DNA of 10,756 nucleotides from CAYHSW01 sp964431075 (GTDB lineage Bacteria; Patescibacteriota; Microgenomatia; JAMCZE01): NCBI GenBank assembly GCA_964431075.1, contig CAYSID010000023.1:1-10756 (forward strand). The letters run 5' to 3'. The notes beneath the pieces were generated by a model. That model was not told where the DNA came from, made no database searches, and was given only the letters and a program-made list of their open reading frames with translations. Positions 1 to 6,182 of this stretch are shown here, piece after piece (position 1 is the first letter of the stretch; every line of letters begins with the position of its first letter). Both the position numbers and the translations under genes were made by a program.

Positions 1-11
1 CATAGGTCTGA

Positions 12-317
12 CCAATCAGAATCTTCTTTCACATAAGGCAAAGAAATTTTAAAACTTGGGATAAAAATGATCCCCGCGTTTGCCAAATTCGGTTCACAAA
101 AGACGAACAAAATAAGCCTTATACGGCGTATACGACTTATATGTCTTATACGACTTATCCTGAACAGTTTGCCAATCTTGTTTTAACTCTTTGTTATAAA
201 GAAGGTTATCTTTTGGACCGGTTTTTGTCCGCGACTAAAGAGCGGTTTATTCGCGAAGGTGGTTTTAAAGAAAACCTTTTTAAAGCGCGTCTGGAATTTC
301 GAAATAAAAGCAGGTAA
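12..317 (+). pseudogene. C-terminal part of a four-helix-bundle suffix-domain protein (partial or broken)
   Basis: The frame reads from just after a TGA at 9-11 to a TAA at 315-317. The end of the translation looks like the suffix domain found at the C-terminus of some four-helix-bundle (23S rRNA intervening-sequence-like) proteins: a WDKNDPRV stretch near 57-80, then YKEGYLLDRF, FIREGGF and a basic tail. No upstream helical bundle is visible because the window begins here. The in-frame TGA at the very edge suggests either that the gene is broken or frameshifted near bases 10-30, or that a short product starts at the only in-frame ATG (141), giving about 58 residues. Residues encoded by 111-164 are a low-complexity tract made by a nine-base tandem array. 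The role of the family is not established. Family assignment is from memory of its typical motifs; the broken state is an inference limited by the window edge. Confidence 0.5.
111..164 (+). repeat. Degenerate 9-base tandem array inside the four-helix suffix gene
   Basis: Six nine-base units lie in frame: AATAAGCCT, TATACGGCG, TATACGACT, TATATGTCT, TATACGACT and TATCCTGAA. They encode a Tyr/Thr-rich stretch (NKP YTA YTT YMS YTT YPE). The unit AATAAGCCT followed by TATA recurs at 354-366 within leuS, showing that the two arrays belong to one family. Confidence 0.75.
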
Positions 318-320
318 TAT
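315..320 (+). promoter_or_regulatory. Candidate -10 box of leuS
   Basis: TAATAT overlaps the stop codon of the preceding gene and ends nine bases before the leuS ATG. No convincing -35 box is seen 17 bases upstream (CTGGAA-like at best). There is no Shine-Dalgarno sequence before the ATG, so the transcript would have almost no leader. The placement matches the other units in this window, which is the main support. Confidence 0.35.
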
Positions 321-371
321 ACGACCTATATGACTTACACGGCTAATACGACAAATAAGCCTTATAATCAT
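318..371 (+). repeat. Degenerate 9-base tandem array spanning the leuS start codon
   Basis: Six units can be laid out: TATACGACC, TATATGACT, TACACGGCT, AATACGACA, AATAAGCCT and TATAATCAT. The leuS ATG lies inside the second unit, so the first eleven residues or so of LeuRS (MTYTANTTNKP) are array-encoded, before the usual YNHxEIExKWQ opening of the family. Confidence 0.7.
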
Positions 372-2522
372 TCTGAAATTGAAACCAAATGGCAAAAGGT
401 TTGGGAGAAAGCTCGGCTGTACCAGACGCCGGAGCCATCGCCCCAAAGGCCAAAAAAATATATTCTGGATATGTACCCTTACCCTTCCGGAGAGACATTG
501 CATGTGGGCCATATGGAAGGTTATGTGGCGACGGATGTGGTTTCAAGATATTTGCGAATGAATAATTTTTCCGTTTTACATCCGATGGGGTGGGACGCCT
601 TCGGCCTGCCCGCGGAAAATTATGCCATCAAAACCGGCATTCATCCGGATATTTCCACCCATAAGAATATTGAAACTTTTAAAAAACAGTTAAATATGTT
701 GAGTTTGTCCTACGATTGGAATCGGGAAATTGATACTAGCTCGCCGGATTATTACAAATGGACTCAATGGCTTTTTATTTTACTTTTTAAAATGGGGCTG
801 GCCTATAAAGCGAAGGCTCCGGCTAATTGGTGCAACTCCTGTGAAACGGTTTTAGCCAATGAACAAGTTGAAGATGGGAAATGTGAGCGCTGTGGAACCG
901 AAGTTGTCCAAAAAGAATTGGACCAATGGTTTTTCAAAATAACCGCTTACGCGGATCAATTAATTGCCGGTTTGGATAAAATTGATTGGCCGGATTCAAC
1001 AAAAGCCATGCAGAAAAATTGGATTGGGAAGAAAGAGGGGGAATTAATTAAATTCGGGGAAATTGAAATCTTTACCACCCGGCCGGAGACAATTTTAGGC
1101 GCCACTTTTGTGGTTTTATCCCCGAAGCATAAATTGGCGGGCAAAATAAAGACCGTTATTAATCCGGCGACGAATAACGAAATTCCGGTTTTTGTGGATG
1201 AATATGTGTTGGACGAAGTTGGAACTGGAGCAATTATGGGTGTTCCGGCTTATGATGACCGGGATCTGGCGTTTGCCAAAAAAAATAATTTGCCGGTTAT
1301 TAAAGCAGAGTTTACCAATAAAAGTTACGGTAAAAAATCTTTTACTTTACATCTGCGCGATTGGTTGGTGTCGCGGCAGCGGTATTGGGGGGCGCCGATA
1401 CCGATGGTTTATTGCGAAAAATGCCGGTGGCAGCCGGTTCCCGAATCTGAATTGCCGATTTTATTACCCAAAGACACCGATTTTCAAGCAACCGGAGAAA
1501 GCCCGATTGCCCGCTCTAAATCGTTTCAAAACGGGGCTAAATGTTCCAAATGCGGCGGTCCGGCTATAAGAGAGGTGGATACAATGGACACCTTTGTTGA
1601 CTCGTCTTGGTACTTTTTGCGATTTTTGGATCCGCAGAACACCAAGGAGATTGCCGGTAAAGGAGAAATAAATAAATGGATGAATGTTGATATTTATGTT
1701 GGCGGCGGTCACACCGTCCAGCACTTATTATTTTCCCGCTTTTTTCAAAAAGCTTTAGTTGATGCCAAAATAATTGCGGAAAAATTTGATGAGCCTTTTC
1801 AAAGATTAGTGGTTCCGGGCTGGATTTTAGGGCCCGATTCGCGCAAGATGAGCAAGCGGTGGAATAATGTCATAACTCCCGATGATGTGGTTAAACAATA
1901 TGGCGCGGACACCATGCGGCTTTATGAAATGTTTATGGCTCCCTTTGGGGCGGATAAACCGTGGAATATGAACAGCGTGGCCGGAGTTTACCGGTTTGTC
2001 AATCGAATTTTTCGGCTGGCAATAAATAATAAAAATATTGATTCCGGATTAGATTCAAAATTAAATAAGCTTATTAAAAAAGTTGGTGAAGATATTATTG
2101 AGTTTAAATTCAATACGGCGGTTTCTTCAATGATGGAATTTGTCAATTGCTGGGAAGAAAAGGGGAGTATTACCGTAGAACAATTAAAGAAATTTTTAAT
2201 CATTCTCGCCCCCTTTGCCCCGCATTTGACGGAGGAATTGTGGTCAAATTTATCAAATAAGTCAAATCAGTCTAATTCATCAAATTCTATTCACCTTCAA
2301 AAATGGCCGGAAGTGGGGAAAATTGTGGAAGAATCCGCCGTCATTGCCGTCATGGTCAATGGCAAATTACGATCGACCATATCCGTAGGGGCGGGGTTTT
2401 CCCGCCCTTCTCAATCAGAAATTGAAAAATTGGCCAAAGAAAAAATATGTCACTATTTAGAAAATAAACAAATCAAAAAAGTGGTTTTTGTCCCGGGGAA
2501 AGTAATTAATTTTGTGGTTTAA
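330..2522 (+). CDS. leuS: Leucyl-tRNA synthetase with compact editing domain
   Basis: Class I aminoacyl-tRNA synthetase that charges tRNA(Leu) in the cytoplasm. The HIGH motif is HVGH at residues 58-61 and the KMSKS loop is KMSKR at 506-510. A CxxC pair (CNSC, CERC) marks the zinc-knuckle insert, and a second cysteine set (CEKC, CSKC) follows near residues 360-410. The CP1 editing domain is present but short: only about 90 residues separate TTRPE (249-253) from LRDWLVSRQRYWG (342 on), against roughly 165 in E. coli. The editing core is kept (GTGAIMGVP, then YDDRD at 308-312, with Tyr where bacterial enzymes usually have His). Total length is 730 residues against about 860 in E. coli. Two additions interrupt the C-terminal region: a Ser/Asn-rich nine-base array (639-653) and a hairpin-encoded insert (686-693). 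The ATG has no Shine-Dalgarno sequence. The gene converges on the orphan gene at 2525 with a two-base gap. Confidence 0.97.
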   Translation: MTYTANTTNKPYNHSEIETKWQKVWEKARLYQTPEPSPQRPKKYILDMYPYPSGETLHVGHMEGYVATDVVSRYLRMNNFSVLHPMGWDAFGLPAENYAIKTGIHPDISTHKNIETFKKQLNMLSLSYDWNREIDTSSPDYYKWTQWLFILLFKMGLAYKAKAPANWCNSCETVLANEQVEDGKCERCGTEVVQKELDQWFFKITAYADQLIAGLDKIDWPDSTKAMQKNWIGKKEGELIKFGEIEIFTTRPETILGATFVVLSPKHKLAGKIKTVINPATNNEIPVFVDEYVLDEVGTGAIMGVPAYDDRDLAFAKKNNLPVIKAEFTNKSYGKKSFTLHLRDWLVSRQRYWGAPIPMVYCEKCRWQPVPESELPILLPKDTDFQATGESPIARSKSFQNGAKCSKCGGPAIREVDTMDTFVDSSWYFLRFLDPQNTKEIAGKGEINKWMNVDIYVGGGHTVQHLLFSRFFQKALVDAKIIAEKFDEPFQRLVVPGWILGPDSRKMSKRWNNVITPDDVVKQYGADTMRLYEMFMAPFGADKPWNMNSVAGVYRFVNRIFRLAINNKNIDSGLDSKLNKLIKKVGEDIIEFKFNTAVSSMMEFVNCWEEKGSITVEQLKKFLIILAPFAPHLTEELWSNLSNKSNQSNSSNSIHLQKWPEVGKIVEESAVIAVMVNGKLRSTISVGAGFSRPSQSEIEKLAKEKICHYLENKQIKKVVFVPGKVINFVV
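2244..2288 (+). repeat. 9-base tandem array (TCAAATNNN)x5 in leuS
   Basis: Five in-frame units: TCAAATTTA, TCAAATAAG, TCAAATCAG, TCTAATTCA and TCAAATTCT. They encode the SNL-SNK-SNQ-SNS-SNS linker of LeuRS, between the helical anticodon-binding domain and the C-terminal segment. The same unit type recurs in comEA at 4774-4809. Confidence 0.85.
2385..2409 (+). repeat. GC-rich hairpin element inserted in frame in leuS
   Basis: GGGCGGG (2389-2395) and CCCGCCC (2401-2407) form a perfect 7-bp stem with a five-base GTTTT loop. The element encodes VGAGFSRP, which is not part of the normal LeuRS C-terminal domain; family-like sequence resumes after it (SEIEKLAKE). It resembles the left half of the element in argS at 9997-10044: both have a GTA(A/G)GGGCGGGG-type start followed by CCCGCCC. 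Confidence 0.75.
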
Positions 2523-2524
2523 AT

Positions 2525-2851
2525 TCATTTGTAATTGTCTATTGCTTCTGCGATTGGACTGATATCGACGTCGGGTTGCCCTTTGTGGATTCTAATAAAA
2601 ACCTCCTTTCTTAAAAGATTAACATCGATATCCACAAAACTCCATTTTCGTCCGCTACCTTGAACCAAAAATACCGGGACTCCTAACGTCCCACCTTTTT
2701 CATCTTTAACTTTCTCAAGTGATTCTGGTCCTGAAAAGCCCCCAGAGCCTGTTTTTTTGCCGTCCATTAACCATGGTAACAAGGCATCGAGTTTATTTTC
2801 TGTCACCTTAGTTACTCTTAAACACCCTTCACCGCAATTTTCTATAGGCAT
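2525..2851 (-). CDS. Orphan hypothetical protein, 108 aa
   Basis: I do not recognise this protein. It reads as a soluble alpha/beta protein with two cysteines near the N-terminus (NCGEGC), a Gly/Ser-rich middle (KKTGSGGFSGPESL) and a later stretch (VPVFLVQGSGRKWSFVDIDVNLLRKEVFIRIHKG) with alternating hydrophobic residues suggesting beta strands. No signal peptide or membrane segment is visible. The start is the ATG at 2849-2851, ten bases after a TAAAAT box, with no Shine-Dalgarno sequence. It is convergent with leuS, its TGA lying two bases from the leuS stop. It is real by length, protein-like composition and its own promoter; the function is unknown. Confidence 0.65.
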   Translation of the reverse strand: MPIENCGEGCLRVTKVTENKLDALLPWLMDGKKTGSGGFSGPESLEKVKDEKGGTLGVPVFLVQGSGRKWSFVDIDVNLLRKEVFIRIHKGQPDVDISPIAEAIDNYK

Positions 2852-2861
2852 AGTTTTGTCA

Positions 2862-2890
2862 ATTTTATCATGTTATTTGTCTATTGTCAT
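2862..2890 (-). promoter_or_regulatory. Sigma70-like promoter of the 108-aa orphan gene
   Basis: On the minus strand: -35 ATGACA (2885-2890), a 17-base spacer, and -10 TAAAAT (2862-2867). The -10 box ends ten bases before the ATG, predicting a leader of three or four bases only. Confidence 0.55.
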
Positions 2891-2910
2891 CAAGATATGT
2901 TCTTTCTTGC

Positions 2911-2955
2911 TTTAAACCTTTAAACTCCTTAAACTTAAACTGCAACTTAAACTGT
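2911..2955. repeat. 9-base tandem array upstream of the comEA fragment
   Basis: Five units are visible: TTTAAACCT, TTAAACTCC, TTAAACTTA, AACTGCAAC and TTAAACTGT. The array lies just upstream of the truncated comEA copy. A related TTAAACT-type array lies upstream of the intact comEA at 4381-4407, and both end in a CTTAAACTGTT block. Confidence 0.7.
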
Positions 2956-2964
2956 TGTGCCTTT

Positions 2965-3213
2965 ATGTCGTCAGACGATCCCAAAAAGTGGTTGCCGGTT
3001 GTGATAGGGGTAGGGGGGATTATTTTAATCGGGGTGGGGATATTGATTAGCCAAAATAAAAAAGTGGAAGAACCGGAGTTCGTGGTGGAGAAGGATTCTG
3101 GACGGGGCCAGAGCGACGACGGGGTCAAAATAATTATTGTTGATGTTGCTGGAGCAGTAGAGAAGCCCGGCGTGTACGAATTACCAAACAATTTCCATCG
3201 TGCTAAAAATTGA
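2965..3213 (+). pseudogene. Truncated 5' copy of comEA
   Basis: Starts at ATG 2965 (MSSDDP), then from KKWLPVV onward matches the intact ComEA: the membrane anchor, the charged linker and the first third of the SLBB domain up to VYELPNN, after which the sequence changes and ends at TGA 3211-3213 (FHRAKN). The rest of SLBB and the helix-hairpin-helix DNA-binding domain are missing, so it cannot act as a DNA receptor. Between 2983 and 3193 it differs from the intact gene at only three bases, giving one residue change near the end (E for K). This points to a recent duplication. An anchored 82-residue peptide could still be made, but function is doubtful. Confidence 0.85.
2983..3196 (+). repeat. 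Direct repeat, left copy (comEA 5' segment)
   Basis: Matches 4429-4642 at a constant offset of 1446 bases. From the five-A run before GTGGTTGCC to CCAAACAATT I count three mismatches in 211 bases. Sequence on both sides diverges sharply, so the segment is bounded. Together with the right copy it brackets 1,232 bases (3197-4428) carrying the minus-strand gene pair. Confidence 0.95.
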
Positions 3214-3455
3214 TTTTACTGACCAAAGTTGTTAATCCGCTAATTACCACAGAAACTTTATTTCCTTGCTTAAGATGTTTAAAAAAATGATTTTTCTGAA
3301 CCTATCAGAGCAACAACTGCTGGAATTAGTAGTCCTTCCGGATTTTTTCTTAAAACATCAAAAACAACATTTGTTTGCTCCAGAAATCGGCGAGCGATTG
3401 GACGAATAATTGCTCTTGAAATTTTTTGAGCAAGAGGTCTTCGTTCTTCGGGCAT
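3203..3455 (-). CDS. Small hypothetical protein needing a +1 frameshift (58 aa in frame 0, 83 aa if joined)
   Basis: Unrecognised protein. From ATG 3453-3455 the first frame gives 58 residues (MPEERRPLAQ ... GSEKSFF) and stops at TAA 3279-3281, right after a run of seven T (minus strand, 3287-3281). Skipping one T opens 25 further protein-like residues (KHLKQGNKVSVVISGLTTLV ...) ending at TAG 3203-3205, just past the end of the comEA fragment. The N-terminal half is basic and helical; a hydrophobic stretch (GLLIPAVVALI) follows. The start lies three bases after the stop of the 285-aa gene, with AGGA nine bases upstream, so the two form an operon and this gene has the ribosome site its leader gene lacks. 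The break could be a real mutation, a homopolymer sequencing error, or programmed shifting at UUU UAA. Confidence 0.6.
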
Positions 3456-3458
3456 ATT

Positions 3459-4316
3459 TTAAATTCCTACCCGTTTTGCTTGAAGCTTCCTAATCCCTAA
3501 GACCCCGGATAATGCCGCTGAAGCGGAATCCATAAACTCCTGAGCGTTTCTGTTAAAATTATTCCAACCATTCTCAAGAGATTTCCCTGCGGCATAAACT
3601 TTGCTGACTAAAAGAGTGCCTTTTTCCACAACAGTTGCGGCCACATCTTTAAACCAATTAACAATTGGAGCGTCTTGCGGATCTTTTTTGAAAAGAGCAA
3701 CAAGCTTTTCTCTAAATGACCGAGTATCTCTTTGATTAATTCTGGTAACGGCAACTTGGGCTACAGCCATAACGGCCTCCGGATGTTGTGCCATTTTAGT
3801 TGCGGCAAATAACACAGCGATTTCAGCCATTTTTCTACCTGTTTCTGTTTCTAATTGTGCTCCAACTTCTCTAATTGCAGGATTAACAACGATTTCTTGA
3901 ACCAACGAAGGAACTTGTGTTTTACCTTCTGCTACTCGTGTAATAACCTCTCGGACTCCTTCTCGAACAAGCTCTTGTGCTCCTGCCATGGCAACGTTGT
4001 CATTGGGAAGTCGTTCCACAATTTTTTGAGCAGAAGCATGAACAATTTCACCCACAAAACTATCTCTAGCAATTTCTGGACGAGCTAATGCTCCAAGAGC
4101 TTTAGCAGCAACAAAGTCGGAAGCAATTTCTTCGGTAAAAGCCTTTGTTGTGGCTGAAACTCCTGCAGCAGTTGCCCTAATTTCAACTTGCTGATCAGCA
4201 AACGATCCTGTTGCCGCCTTGACACCGGCAATAAAAGCAAGACCTTCAATTCCTGCTCGTTGAAGCTTTTCTTCGACTCTGTTTTTAGCTTCTTTAAAGC
4301 GATTTAACAAGCTCAT
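3459..4316 (-). CDS. Alanine-rich helical hypothetical protein, 285 aa
   Basis: I do not recognise the family. The protein is rich in Ala, Val and Glu and looks almost wholly alpha-helical, with long amphipathic stretches (for example VAAKALGALARPEIA and MAEIAVLFAATKMA) and only moderately hydrophobic segments, so a soluble or membrane-surface helical bundle is more likely than a transporter. The C-terminal part (ALFKKDPQDAP, WNNFNRNAQEF, SGVLGIRKLQAKR) is more varied and ends basic. There is no signal peptide. It is transcribed opposite to comEA from its own strong promoter and is followed after three bases by the small frameshifted gene. The pair fills the insert between the two comEA repeats. 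Its codons favour GCA/GCT over the GCG/GCC common in the plus-strand genes, hinting at a different origin; this is by eye only. Confidence 0.75.
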   Translation of the reverse strand: MSLLNRFKEAKNRVEEKLQRAGIEGLAFIAGVKAATGSFADQQVEIRATAAGVSATTKAFTEEIASDFVAAKALGALARPEIARDSFVGEIVHASAQKIVERLPNDNVAMAGAQELVREGVREVITRVAEGKTQVPSLVQEIVVNPAIREVGAQLETETGRKMAEIAVLFAATKMAQHPEAVMAVAQVAVTRINQRDTRSFREKLVALFKKDPQDAPIVNWFKDVAATVVEKGTLLVSKVYAAGKSLENGWNNFNRNAQEFMDSASAALSGVLGIRKLQAKRVGI

Positions 4317-4326
4317 AATTGTTTAT

Positions 4327-4355
4327 ATCTTATTAAAAAACCAAGCGATTGTCAA
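4327..4355 (-). promoter_or_regulatory. Sigma70-like promoter of the 285-aa gene
   Basis: Minus strand: a perfect -35 TTGACA (4350-4355), a 17-base spacer and -10 TAAGAT (4327-4332). The -10 ends ten bases before the ATG at 4316 and no Shine-Dalgarno sequence is present, predicting a leader of about four bases. Confidence 0.7.
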
Positions 4356-4375
4356 GTTTTATACTTTTAAACATC

Positions 4376-4404
4376 TTGCATTAAACTTATAAACTTCTTA
4401 AACT
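4376..4404 (+). promoter_or_regulatory. Candidate promoter of comEA
   Basis: A weak -35 TTGCAT (4376-4381), 17-base spacer, and -10 TAAACT (4399-4404). Six bases separate the -10 from the GTG start, which would place the first transcribed base on the start codon. The boxes overlap a TTAAACT-type array, so this rests mostly on spacing shared with the other units. Confidence 0.3.
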
Positions 4405-4407
4405 GTT
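4381..4407. repeat. Short 9-base array upstream of comEA
   Basis: About three degenerate units of TTAAACTTA, TAAACTTCT and TAAACTGTT type lie directly upstream of the comEA start, matching the array at 2911-2955 in unit and in position relative to the comEA copy. Confidence 0.5.
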
Positions 4408-4410
4408 TCT

Positions 4411-4986
4411 GTGGCGATAAATGAGATTAAAAAGTGGTTGCCGGTTGTGATAGGGGTAGGGGGGATTATTTTAATCGGGGTGGGGATATTGATTAGCCAA
4501 AATAAAAAAGTGGAAGAACCGGAGTTCGTGGTGGAGAAGGATTCTGGACGGGGCCAGAGCGACGACGGGGTCAAAATAATTATTGTTGATGTTGCTGGAG
4601 CGGTAGAAAAGCCCGGCGTGTACAAATTACCAAACAATTCCCGCACAGCCGACGCCTTGATTTCCGCAGGTGGTTTATCTGCCGCCGCGGATCGAGAAGC
4701 TGTATCGAAAACTATCAATCTCGCACAAAAGCTAACAGACGGCAGCAAAATCTATATTCCGTCAATCAATGAGTCAAATTCGTTTAATCAATCTAATAAG
4801 TCAAATTTAATCAACATCAACTTTGCATCTCTTTTAGAACTCGATTCTTTAGAGGGAGTTGGCCCTGTCACCGCCCAAAAAATTATTGATAACCGGCCCT
4901 ATCAGAATATATCAGACCTTGTCACAAAGAAAGTTTTAGGCAAGGCGATGTTTGAGAAAATTAAAGACAAATTAAGCGTCTATTAA
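4411..4986 (+). CDS. comEA: ComEA-type DNA receptor for natural transformation
   Basis: Membrane-anchored DNA-binding protein that takes double-stranded DNA from the cell surface and passes it to the ComEC channel. Domains of the 191-residue product: membrane anchor (about residues 9-29, WLPVVIGVGG on), charged linker, SLBB domain (about 55-118: VDVAGAVEKPGVYKLP, ISAGGLS, INLAQKLTDGSKIYIP), a Ser/Asn-rich linker from a nine-base array (121-132), and a C-terminal helix-hairpin-helix domain (about 133-190: ININFASLLELDSLEGVGP, TAQKIIDNR). Length and order fit full ComEA proteins. The start is GTG 4411; an equally placed but different start (ATG, MSSDDP) belongs to the truncated copy at 2965. 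comEC follows two bases after the stop, so the genes form an operon. The first 73 codons or so are duplicated upstream, and the promoter and first six codons here differ from that copy. Confidence 0.93.
   Translation: MAINEIKKWLPVVIGVGGIILIGVGILISQNKKVEEPEFVVEKDSGRGQSDDGVKIIIVDVAGAVEKPGVYKLPNNSRTADALISAGGLSAAADREAVSKTINLAQKLTDGSKIYIPSINESNSFNQSNKSNLININFASLLELDSLEGVGPVTAQKIIDNRPYQNISDLVTKKVLGKAMFEKIKDKLSVY
4429..4642 (+). repeat. Direct repeat, right copy (inside intact comEA)
   Basis: Partner of 2983-3196. Here the segment is continuous with the rest of comEA, while its upstream side joins insert sequence that provides the GTG start and promoter. The three internal differences are all purine transitions. 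Confidence 0.95.
4774..4809 (+). repeat. 9-base tandem array in comEA linker
   Basis: Four in-frame units, TCAAATTCG, TTTAATCAA, TCTAATAAG and TCAAATTTA, encode SNS-FNQ-SNK-SNL between the SLBB and helix-hairpin-helix domains. They are the same unit type as in leuS at 2244-2288. Confidence 0.75.
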
Positions 4987-4988
4987 TC

Positions 4989-6182
4989 ATGCCTTTTAGC
5001 AAACTTTTCTATTTAGTGCTGGGGATAATTCTGCTTATTAGAACGGCCTTCTATTTTTTAAATCCGGCTCAAACCAGATCACTTGCCGTCGGTGAAGTGG
5101 AACTCCAAGGGGTTGTGGAAACCGTCCCCAAAGTAACCGCCAAGTCCCGGCAATTTAATTTTCAGGGATATTTAGTTGTTATGAATCTTTATCCCCCCAT
5201 AGAATACGGCGATCGGATAATTGTTAAGGGTGTTTCGAATAAAAATACGAAGGTCTTGTTCCCGCTGGTCAAAATGGTCGAAAAGGCGAAAGGAAATACG
5301 ATCTTGCAGGCTGTTTATGACTTCAAAAATTATCTAGTGAAAAATATTCAAAAAATGTTACCCGAACCGCAAGCGGGGTTAATGGCCGGTATTTTACTTG
5401 GAGAAAAATCCGCTCTCGAACCGAGCCTGAAGGAGAATTTGCGCAATACCGGTTTGACTCATGTGGTGGCTGCTTCCGGCGCAAATTTAACGTTCTTATC
5501 AACGATTATAATAGCTCTGGCAATTTTAATTGCCGGCCGGAGACAGGGGAGCCTGCTGGCCATTCCCGTGATTTGGTTGTATGCAGTAATGGCGGGTTTT
5601 GATCCGGCCGTGGTGCGAGCGGCGATTATGGTTTCCTTTACTTTTCTTGCCCAATTCTTCGGCCGGGATAGCGGCAAATGGCGAGGTCTTGTTCTGGCAT
5701 GTTATCTTATGATTCTCTTTGATCCGGCAATAATTTTTAATTTGGGCTTTCAATTATCTGTGGCGGCCATGTCAGGAATAATTATTGCCGACGATTTTCC
5801 GATTAGATTTTTTGAACCAATAAAGCAAACTCTCTTTGCCCAAATTATGACTTTACCCCTAATCATCTCTATTTTCGGCCGATACAGTTTGTTATCTTTA
5901 GGCGCGAATTTACTTACTTTGTGGATGATCCCCTGGATAATGTCTTTTGGGCTGGCAGCCGGATTAACAGGATGGACTTTATTAGCAATCCCCGCATATA
6001 TTTTACTCTCATGGTTTGTATTGGTTGCAGCTTATTTTGGCAAACTAAACTTATTAGTGCTGGAGGTCAGGGAGGTTAATCCGGCGACCACGATCGGCAT
6101 CTACCTTCTATTAATTAGTTGTTATCTATGTTTAAAAATTTATGGGCCGAGTATGGCCCGAAAATTAAAACCCGCACCCTAA
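4989..6182 (+). CDS. comEC: ComEC/Rec2 competence-domain membrane channel lacking the MBL domain
   Basis: Polytopic membrane protein that carries single-stranded DNA into the cytoplasm during transformation. The 397-residue product has an N-terminal membrane helix (about 5-25), a short OB-like region (about 35-95, LQGVVETVPK and IEYGDRIIVKG), then the competence domain with the signature GLTHVVAASGANLTFL (155-170), DPAVVRAA (205-212), FQLSVAA (254-260) and six or more hydrophobic helices running to about residue 382. In most bacteria ComEC is 700-800 residues and ends in a metallo-beta-lactamase domain; here the protein stops after the membrane part and that domain is encoded by the next gene, whose start overlaps this one by 55 bases. 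The ATG follows the comEA stop by two bases with no clear Shine-Dalgarno sequence, suggesting translational coupling. Confidence 0.93.
   Translation: MPFSKLFYLVLGIILLIRTAFYFLNPAQTRSLAVGEVELQGVVETVPKVTAKSRQFNFQGYLVVMNLYPPIEYGDRIIVKGVSNKNTKVLFPLVKMVEKAKGNTILQAVYDFKNYLVKNIQKMLPEPQAGLMAGILLGEKSALEPSLKENLRNTGLTHVVAASGANLTFLSTIIIALAILIAGRRQGSLLAIPVIWLYAVMAGFDPAVVRAAIMVSFTFLAQFFGRDSGKWRGLVLACYLMILFDPAIIFNLGFQLSVAAMSGIIIADDFPIRFFEPIKQTLFAQIMTLPLIISIFGRYSLLSLGANLLTLWMIPWIMSFGLAAGLTGWTLLAIPAYILLSWFVLVAAYFGKLNLLVLEVREVNPATTIGIYLLLISCYLCLKIYGPSMARKLKPAP

Noticed and set aside
2884..2964. TTG-initiated extension of the comEA fragment
   Set aside because: The extra residues are encoded by the nonamer array and the minus-strand promoter region; ATG 2965 gives the natural ComEA-like N-terminus.
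2868..3191. Minus-strand reading frame opposite the comEA fragment, with a twin opposite the intact comEA
   Set aside because: Its duplication simply mirrors the comEA direct repeat; the translation is Pro/Thr/Ser-rich antisense sequence without family features.
3279..3290. UUUUUUA as a -1 slippery heptamer
   Set aside because: The downstream protein-like frame requires skipping one base (+1), not slipping back, so -1 shifting would not reach it.
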